Below, piece after piece: positions 58,781 through 64,000 of a DNA stretch of 64,000 bases (position 1 is its first letter; the number at the start of each line of letters is the position of its first letter). Source of the stretch: Ochrobactrum sp. CGA5. Its GTDB lineage: Bacteria; Pseudomonadota; Alphaproteobacteria; Rhizobiales; Rhizobiaceae. Position numbers and translations under genes: made by a program. The notes below the pieces were generated by a model that was given only the letters and a program-made list of their open reading frames with translations, was not told where the DNA came from and ran no database searches. The stretch lies in assembly GCF_006345815.1 (NCBI RefSeq), contig NZ_VCIG01000043.1, positions 166,801 to 230,800 of the forward strand, written 5' to 3'.

Positions 58781-58870
58781 ATGAGGACGCTTAATCTATT
58801 CATTATCGGGTTCGGCTTTACCGCGCTCGTTATCACGTGCATTTTCGCCATCGGCGGCGGTACGATCTGA
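58781..58870 (+). CDS. 29-residue single-pass membrane protein
   Basis: An ATG immediately after a very strong AGGAGGAGGC site opens a 29-codon frame with a TGA stop. The product begins MRTLNLF, has one hydrophobic helix (LFIIGFGFTALVITCIFAIGG less the ends) and ends GGGTI. It is too short for ordinary gene calls. It follows the Lrp gene by 97 bases. Function unknown. The site spacing is short (one to three bases from the last G), the main weakness. Confidence 0.5.
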   Translation: MRTLNLFIIGFGFTALVITCIFAIGGGTI

Positions 58871-58897
58871 TTGGCCTGACGGCAATCCCCCACTATA

Positions 58898-59812
58898 TCA
58901 TGCCTGCAGCAGGGATGCCCCGAGGAAGAATGCTGAAGATTCGCGTACAGCGCGGATCATGAATTCGCTCAGCACCCGGATTCGTGGTGCGGCCACCACA
59001 TCAATGTGACAGCTCATCCAATATTCACGCACCAGATGCATTTCGCGCGGCAGAACCGGAACAAGTTCTGGATGCCGACTGGCGATGAAGTAAGGCAGCA
59101 CGCACAGACCATAGCCGATCTGCGTGGCGATAAGCTGCGCATGAATACTGGAACTTTGATAGGTGCAGCGCTGCCCTGGTAGGATTTCACGCATGTAATC
59201 AAGGCCGGGCGTGAAAACCATGTCGTCGATGTAACCGATAAACGGATGCCGGGCCAATTCCTCGCGCTTCGTGATCGGCGGATGGCGCTCCAGATAATCC
59301 CGATGCCCATAGATAAAAAGACGATAAGACGTCAGCTTCTCACTGTGATATGGGCCAGCGCGCGGCATATGCAGCGTGATCGACAGTTCGGCCTCGCGGC
59401 GTGACAACGACATGATCTGCTGGATCGTCACCACTTCCACGAACAGGCTCGGATAGGATTGCGCCAATACCGGCAGGCGGTCGGCGAGAAAGAAATTGCC
59501 GAAACCTTCCAGCGTCGAAAGGCGCACGACACCCGATAGCGCCGCCAGATTGCCCGTAGCTTCGGTCTGGAATTTCATCGCCTCACGTTCCATGACTTCG
59601 GCAGACGCCACCAACCTCTCACCGATAGGCGTGAGCAGATAGCCCCGCGGATTGCGCTCGAAAAGCTTGGTTGCAAGCGCCTGCTCCAACCGGTCGATCC
59701 GACGCAGAACTGTGACATGGCTGGTGCGCAATTGCCGTGCAGCCGTGGAGAGCTGACCCGTGCGCGCGACCGCCAGAAAATATTGCAGATCGTCCCATGT
59801 AAACTGCCGCAT
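58898..59812 (-). CDS. LysR-family transcriptional regulator
   Basis: A 304-residue regulator: N-terminal helix-turn-helix (about 5-65; QLSTAARQLRTSHVTVLRRI, then DRLEQALATKLFERNPRGYLLT) and a LysR effector domain (about 95-295). It is divergent from the branched-chain-type ABC operon at 60129. The perfect TTTTTGAACA inverted repeat just upstream is its likely binding site, so it should control itself and the transporter. Confidence 0.9.
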   Translation of the reverse strand: MRQFTWDDLQYFLAVARTGQLSTAARQLRTSHVTVLRRIDRLEQALATKLFERNPRGYLLTPIGERLVASAEVMEREAMKFQTEATGNLAALSGVVRLSTLEGFGNFFLADRLPVLAQSYPSLFVEVVTIQQIMSLSRREAELSITLHMPRAGPYHSEKLTSYRLFIYGHRDYLERHPPITKREELARHPFIGYIDDMVFTPGLDYMREILPGQRCTYQSSSIHAQLIATQIGYGLCVLPYFIASRHPELVPVLPREMHLVREYWMSCHIDVVAAPRIRVLSEFMIRAVRESSAFFLGASLLQA

Positions 59813-60128
59813 GCGCCCCTCTCACACAACTGAAGTAACTTCCGCCGCCCCGCCTGTACATTTTTGAACAGACGGTGTTCAAAAATTGTTGTTCGTGTAC
59901 GCATTTGTCAATGCTACCGTTCAAAAAAGCAACTCAGACAAATATCCAAACGGATTTGCGTCGAGTGTTGCGACAAGAGATCAATGCCCGGGCGGAGGAA
60001 CGAATCGGGCGGAAGCAGAGGGAAAACAGCGAAGAGGAAGCTGTTTCCCAACTCGACAGACTGCTTCACTGGAGGATACCGGGCGGCGTTTCCGTTGCGG
60101 TTTATAGTGTTATTGGGAGGAGCACTTC
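59813..60128. promoter_or_regulatory. Divergent promoter region of the LysR gene and ABC operon
   Basis: This 316-base gap holds the LysR-type inverted repeat (59861-59885), a third half-site GTTCAAAAAA (59919-59928) and a leader hairpin: GGGAAAACAGC (60020-60030) pairs with GCTGTTTCCC (60040-60049) with one bulge. GGGAGGAGC lies before the binding-protein ATG. Open frames inside the gap lack support. Confidence 0.6.
59861..59885. promoter_or_regulatory. Candidate LysR operator
   Basis: Perfect 10-bp arms TTTTTGAACA and TGTTCAAAAA around GACGG, 49 bases upstream of the LysR start. Size and place fit a LysR-type recognition site. A related half-site recurs at 59919. Confidence 0.7.
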
Positions 60129-61334
60129 ATGAAATGTCTCGCACTTGCAACGGCAGCGCTTTTCGCCGCCACGGCTATCTCGTCGGCAGCGGAAATTTCC
60201 GACGGCAAGGTCAAGATTGGCATCCTGAACGATCAGTCCGGTGTCTACGCCGACTTCGGCGGTAAATGGTCATTCGAAGCTGCCAAGATGGCCGCTGAAG
60301 ATTTCGGCGGCAAAGTGCTCGACGCACCGATTGAGATCATCACGGCCGACCACCAGAACAAGCCGGACGTGGCCTCGAACATTGCGCGCCAGTGGTACGA
60401 CACCGAGCAGGTCGATTCCATCATGGAACTGACAACCTCATCGGTTGGCCTTGCCGTGCAGGCCCTGTCAAAAGACAAGAAAAAGATCACCATCAACACC
60501 GGCGCCGCCACATCGGAATTGACCGGCAAGCAGTGTACGCCTTATGGCTTCCACTGGGCCTATGACACCCACGCGCTCGCAGTCGGCACAGGCGGCTCAC
60601 TCGTGCAGCAGGGCGGTGATACATGGTACTTCCTCACCGCCGATTATGCATTCGGTTATTCGCTGGAAGAGCAGACAAGCAAATTCGTCGAATCCAAGGG
60701 CGGCAAGGTGCTGGGTTCCGTGCGTCACCCGCTGGCAACCACCGACTATTCCTCCTTCCTGCTGCAAGCACAAGCCTCCGGCGCGAAGGTGGTCGGCCTT
60801 GCCAATGCGGGTCTCGATACGTCCAACGCGATCAAGCAAGCCGCTGAATTCGGCATTGTTGCCGGCGGGCAGCGTCTCGCCGCTCTGCTCTTTACCCTGT
60901 CGGAAGTGCACGGTCTCGGGCTTGAGGCGGCTCAGGGCCTGACACTGACCGAAGGTTTTTACTGGGATCGCGACGATGAATCGCGCGAATTCAGCAAGCG
61001 ATTCTTTGACCGGACTGGCCGCATGCCAAACATGGTTCAGGCAGGCACCTATTCCGCCGTCACGCAGTATTTGAAGGCGATCAAGGAAGCCGGCACAGAC
61101 GAGACCGAAGCCGTTGCCAAGAAGCTTCACGAAATGCCGGTCGAAGATGTCTTCGCCCGGGATGGCAAGGTCGGCGCCAACGGACGCATGATCTACGACA
61201 TGTATCTGATGGAAGTGAAGAAGCCTGATGAAAGCAAGGCGCCTTGGGATTACTATAAGGTTCTCGCAACCATTCCTGGCGATCAGGCCTACATGAAGCC
61301 GGAAGAAAGCGGCTGCCCGCTTGTAACGCAGTAA
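60129..61334 (+). CDS. ABC transporter binding protein, branched-chain amino acid (LivJ) type
   Basis: A 401-residue secreted protein. The signal peptide ends AISSA near residue 20, followed by AEISDGKVKIGILNDQSGVYADFGG. The Leu/Ile/Val-binding fold includes KVLDAPIEIITADHQNKPDVAS and WYFLTADYAFGYSLEEQTSKFV. This subgroup binds varied amino compounds, amides or aromatic acids. It heads the operon SBP-LivG-LivF-LivH-LivM. GGGAGGAGC precedes ATG 60129. Ligand unknown. Confidence 0.88.
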   Translation: MKCLALATAALFAATAISSAAEISDGKVKIGILNDQSGVYADFGGKWSFEAAKMAAEDFGGKVLDAPIEIITADHQNKPDVASNIARQWYDTEQVDSIMELTTSSVGLAVQALSKDKKKITINTGAATSELTGKQCTPYGFHWAYDTHALAVGTGGSLVQQGGDTWYFLTADYAFGYSLEEQTSKFVESKGGKVLGSVRHPLATTDYSSFLLQAQASGAKVVGLANAGLDTSNAIKQAAEFGIVAGGQRLAALLFTLSEVHGLGLEAAQGLTLTEGFYWDRDDESREFSKRFFDRTGRMPNMVQAGTYSAVTQYLKAIKEAGTDETEAVAKKLHEMPVEDVFARDGKVGANGRMIYDMYLMEVKKPDESKAPWDYYKVLATIPGDQAYMKPEESGCPLVTQ

Positions 61335-61348
61335 AAGAGGCTGGTTGA

Positions 61349-62167
61349 ATGAACACAGCAACTGGCAATATGACGGCCCTGCCTGACGCAGGGCCGCACG
61401 ATGGCGGCTCATCCGGCGGCCGGACGGTTCTTTCTGCGCGCGGATTGGGCAAATCGTTTGGCGGCTTTCATGCGGTGAAAGACGTCGATCTTGATGTGGA
61501 ACATGCCCGCGTTCACGCGCTGATCGGTCCGAATGGTGCAGGCAAGACGACCGTTTTCAACCTGCTCACCAAGTTCCTCCAGCCGACAAGCGGCGAGATT
61601 ACACTGCTGGGAGAAACCATCACCAAGACCGATCCGGCCAGGGTGGCGCGGATGGGTCTGGTGCGCTCGTTCCAGATCTCGGCCACTTTTCCGCATCTGA
61701 CGGTTCTGGAAAATGTGAAGGTCGCGCTTCAACGTCCGAGCGGTCTTGCAACACAGTTCTGGCGATCATTGTCCTCCCTTGACCGGCTTGATGCAAAGGC
61801 GGTTGAATTGCTGGAGCGCGTTGGTCTGGCCGATGCCCGTTATGCGCTGGCAGCCGATCTCTCTTATGGCCGCAAGCGTGCACTTGAAATCGCCACCACA
61901 CTGGCTCTCGATCCGAAAGTGCTGCTGCTCGACGAGCCGATGGCAGGCATGGGACACGAAGACGTGCACATCATTGCCGCTCTCATCACAGATGTGGCGA
62001 AGGATCGCGCAGTGCTGATGGTCGAACACAATCTCAAGGTAGTGGCTGACATTGCCCACCACGTCACGGTGCTGCAACGCGGCGAAATTCTCGCCTCCGG
62101 CAATTATGCCACCGTCGCACAAGACGAACGCGTACGCACCGCCTATATGGGAACTGAACATGAATAG
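61349..62167 (+). CDS. livG: ABC transporter ATPase, LivG type
   Basis: A 272-residue ATPase. Walker A IGPNGAGKTTVFNLLTKF, Q-loop RSFQISATFPHLT, signature-region LSYGRKRALEIATTLAL, Walker B VLLLDEPMAGMG and switch His in MVEHNLKV are present. An extended N terminus of about 25 residues is slightly longer than usual. It overlaps livF by 8 bases. LivG symbol denotes type, not proven substrate. Confidence 0.9.
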   Translation: MNTATGNMTALPDAGPHDGGSSGGRTVLSARGLGKSFGGFHAVKDVDLDVEHARVHALIGPNGAGKTTVFNLLTKFLQPTSGEITLLGETITKTDPARVARMGLVRSFQISATFPHLTVLENVKVALQRPSGLATQFWRSLSSLDRLDAKAVELLERVGLADARYALAADLSYGRKRALEIATTLALDPKVLLLDEPMAGMGHEDVHIIAALITDVAKDRAVLMVEHNLKVVADIAHHVTVLQRGEILASGNYATVAQDERVRTAYMGTEHE

Positions 62168-62888
62168 AGGCCAACCCCTGCTCTCGGTGCGTGGGCTCAA
62201 TGCCTGGTATGGTGAAAGCCATGCCCTGCACGGTGTCGATCTCGACATCTGGCCCGGCGAAACCATCACGCTTTTAGGCCGCAACGGTGTTGGCAAGACG
62301 ACAACGCTGCGCGCCATTATGGGCATCATCCGCAAGCGCACCGGCACCATCACGCTTGACGGCAAAGATATTCTGCGCGTGCCGCTGCATCGCATTGCCC
62401 GCGCGGGTCTTGGCTTTGTGCCGGAAGAACGCGGGATTTTTGCAACGCTCAACGTGCATGAGAACCTGCTCCTTCCACCGGTCGTCGGCAAAGGGGCGCA
62501 GGGGGCCCAGGGGGTAATGTCCTTGGAAGAGATTTACGAGCTCTTTCCCAATCTCTATGAGCGCCGCAACAGCCCCGGCACCAAGCTTTCGGGCGGTGAA
62601 CAGCAGATGCTGGCGATTGCGCGCATTTTGCGCACCGGTGTTAAAATCCTGCTTCTAGATGAACCGACCGAAGGACTTGCCCCCGTCATCATCCAGCGCA
62701 TCGGCGATGTACTGGTGGAACTCAAGAAACGCGGTATGACCGTGCTTCTTGTCGAGCAGAACTTCCGCTTTGCCGCCAAGGTCGCGGATCGGTTTTATCT
62801 GATGGATCATGGCGTGGTGACGGAAAACTTCCCCACCACGGAGCTGCCTGCGCGCATGGCAGAACTCAACGACGCACTGGGGGTCTGA
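62160..62888 (+). CDS. livF: ABC transporter ATPase, LivF type
   Basis: A 242-residue ATPase. Walker A LGRNGVGKTTTLRAIMG, signature LSGGEQQMLAIARIL, Walker B ILLLDEPTEGLAP and switch residues in LLVEQNFRFA match LivF, including Gln in place of the switch His. ATG 62160 overlaps the livG stop; the longer open frame upstream is antifunctional overlap. It pairs with LivG. Confidence 0.92.
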   Translation: MNRGQPLLSVRGLNAWYGESHALHGVDLDIWPGETITLLGRNGVGKTTTLRAIMGIIRKRTGTITLDGKDILRVPLHRIARAGLGFVPEERGIFATLNVHENLLLPPVVGKGAQGAQGVMSLEEIYELFPNLYERRNSPGTKLSGGEQQMLAIARILRTGVKILLLDEPTEGLAPVIIQRIGDVLVELKKRGMTVLLVEQNFRFAAKVADRFYLMDHGVVTENFPTTELPARMAELNDALGV

Positions 62889-62892
62889 AACA

Positions 62893-63780
62893 ATGACTAT
62901 GATCTTTGGCATCCCTTTGCAGGCGCTTTTCGGGCAATTGCTGGTCGGCCTCATCAACGGGTCTTTCTATGCCATGCTGAGCCTTGGCCTCGCCATCATC
63001 TTCGGGCTTCTGCGCATCATCAACTTTGCCCATGGCGCACAATATATGCTCGGCGCTTTTGTCGGCTATCTGCTGTTAAGCGGCCTTGGTATCGGCTATT
63101 GGCCAGCGCTTATTCTGGCTCCGCTGATTGTGGGGCTGGGCGGTGCCATCATTGAACGCGCTGCCCTTTCAAAACTCTATAACCTTGATCCGCTTTATGG
63201 CCTGCTGTTCACATTCGGCCTTGCGCTCGTGATCGAAGGCACGTTCCGCTATTATTACGGTGCTGCCGGTCAGCCTTATGCCGTGCCGCCATCACTTGCA
63301 GGTGGCAAGAATCTGGGCTTCATGTTCCTGCCGAACTATCGCGCATGGGTGGTGGTGGCTTCACTCATCATCTGCATCGGCACATGGCTGCTGATCGAAA
63401 AAACCAAGCTTGGCGCATACTTGCGTGCGGCAACCGAAAACCCCACACTGGTTAAGGCATTCGGCATCAATGTGCCGCTGCTTCTCACCTTCACCTATGC
63501 ATTGGGCTCGGCGCTTGCCGGCTTCGCAGGCATTCTCGCTGCCCCCATCTATCAGGTCAGCCCGCTGATGGGGTCCAACATCATCATCGTGGTGTTTGCC
63601 GTGGTGGTGGTCGGCGGCATGGGTTCGATCCTCGGTGCCATCATCACCGGCTATGTGCTCGGGCTGGCCGAAGGTCTGACCAAGGTATTCTATCCTGAAG
63701 CGTCCAGCATCGTCATCTTCGTTATCATGGCTATCGTCCTTCTGGTGCGACCCGCAGGACTGTTCGGGAAGGAGGCCTGA
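62893..63780 (+). CDS. livH: ABC transporter permease, LivH type
   Basis: A 295-residue permease with about eight membrane segments. GQLLVGLINGSFYAMLSLGLAIIFGLLRIINFAHG is the LivH start signature, and VVVVGGMGSILGAIITGYVLGLAEG the conserved cytoplasmic loop region. It starts 4 bases after livF and ends 1 base before the next gene. Confidence 0.93.
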   Translation: MTMIFGIPLQALFGQLLVGLINGSFYAMLSLGLAIIFGLLRIINFAHGAQYMLGAFVGYLLLSGLGIGYWPALILAPLIVGLGGAIIERAALSKLYNLDPLYGLLFTFGLALVIEGTFRYYYGAAGQPYAVPPSLAGGKNLGFMFLPNYRAWVVVASLIICIGTWLLIEKTKLGAYLRAATENPTLVKAFGINVPLLLTFTYALGSALAGFAGILAAPIYQVSPLMGSNIIIVVFAVVVVGGMGSILGAIITGYVLGLAEGLTKVFYPEASSIVIFVIMAIVLLVRPAGLFGKEA

Positions 63781-63781
63781 T

Positions 63782-64000
63782 ATGGCTGATACTGTTCTTA
63801 AAGCAACGGCTGCGCCGCATCAGGCGAAAGCTCCGGCCCTCAACAGCCTCTCGACAGTCATTCTTGTTATCGCATTGATTGGACTGATCGCAGCACCCTT
63901 CATGGTTTACCCGATCTTCCTGATGAAGATGCTGTGTTTTGCGCTGTTTGCTTCGGCCTTCAATCTGTTGCTCGGCTATACCGGCATTCTGTCCTTTGGT
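63782..64000 (+). CDS. livM: ABC transporter permease, LivM type (N-terminal part)
   Basis: An ATG one base after livH opens a frame that runs to the window end (73 codons). After a polar leader (MADTVLKATAAPHQAKAP) comes a membrane segment and then MKMLCFALFASAFNLLLGYTG with ILSFG, the LivM start signature. The rest lies outside the window. Confidence 0.9.
   Translation, partial: MADTVLKATAAPHQAKAPALNSLSTVILVIALIGLIAAPFMVYPIFLMKMLCFALFASAFNLLLGYTGILSFG

Noticed and set aside
59861..59885. Reading the TTTTTGAACA inverted repeat as a terminator
   Set aside because: It lies between divergent starts, upstream of both genes, where nothing needs terminating; an operator is more likely.
59864..60265. 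Open frames inside the LysR/ABC intergenic region
   Set aside because: They cross the operator, the leader hairpin and the signal-peptide region of the binding protein; products are Arg/Cys-rich with no family resemblance.
1..64000. CRISPR arrays, insertion sequences, prophage genes, tRNA or rRNA genes
   Set aside because: I looked for regularly spaced repeats, transposase or integrase motifs, phage structural genes and RNA gene signatures and found none. The repeats present are palindromic intergenic elements, not spaced arrays.

Overview
The window is a 64 kb stretch of ordinary, gene-dense chromosome from an alphaproteobacterium of the Brucella/Ochrobactrum group. Three things point there. 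The D-aminopeptidase at 49341-50903 is 520 residues long with Ser62, Lys65 and Tyr153 placed as in the well-studied Ochrobactrum anthropi enzyme. The ChvE-GguA-GguB sugar transporter and GguC are rhizobial/Brucella genes. Two-module palindromic repeats typical of Rhizobiales intergenic DNA recur through the window. I see no insertion sequence, prophage, CRISPR array, rRNA or tRNA.

Layout. 1-1532: end of an ALDH7-type aldehyde dehydrogenase, then purU facing it. 1717-5415: amino-sugar operon (GntR regulator, SIS deaminase/isomerase, NagA, second SIS protein). 5596-10957: RND efflux operon with two periplasmic adaptors, as in TriABC. 11180-15138: YdeP-type molybdoprotein with a small winged-helix partner, divergent from an FMN L-lactate dehydrogenase. 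15333-16190: outer-membrane beta-barrel. 16241-19311: Lrp regulator divergent from alanine racemase and D-amino-acid dehydrogenase. 19351-21374: XRE-cupin regulator divergent from an omega-aminotransferase. 21446-29548: complete histidine utilisation cluster of the formylglutamate branch (hutC-hutF against hutI-hutH-hutG-hutU-hutD). 29683-32359: NitT/TauT-type ABC importer. 32446-33327: D-amino-acid aminotransferase.

33486-48763 is a 15 kb sugar-acid block. On the minus strand lie gguC, a sugar 1-dehydrogenase, an IlvD/Edd sugar-acid dehydratase, dgoK, dgoA, chvE, gguA and gguB. Facing away on the plus strand is a YtfQRT-YjfF-type importer ending in an FCD-type GntR regulator. Together they could import D-galactose, L-arabinose or their furanose forms, oxidise and dehydrate them, and finish by two alternative lower branches (DgoK/DgoA aldol cleavage, or a GguC/AraD1-type dehydration).

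48922-58870 holds OsmC, the D-aminopeptidase, a DUF72 protein, a thiamine-diphosphate enzyme, an orphan polar amino acid binding protein, a 1016-residue fusion (small-molecule kinase + LytM/M23 domain + class III aminotransferase) with a divergent Lrp regulator, and a 29-residue membrane protein. 58898-64000: LysR regulator divergent from a branched-chain-amino-acid-type ABC operon whose last permease runs off the window.

D-amino-acid metabolism recurs (racemase, dehydrogenase, transaminase, aminopeptidase). The most unusual items are the three-domain fusion with intact zinc ligands in an apparently cytoplasmic protein, the two-adaptor efflux operon, the branched sugar-acid cluster and the mosaic palindromic repeats placed mostly at gene 3' ends.
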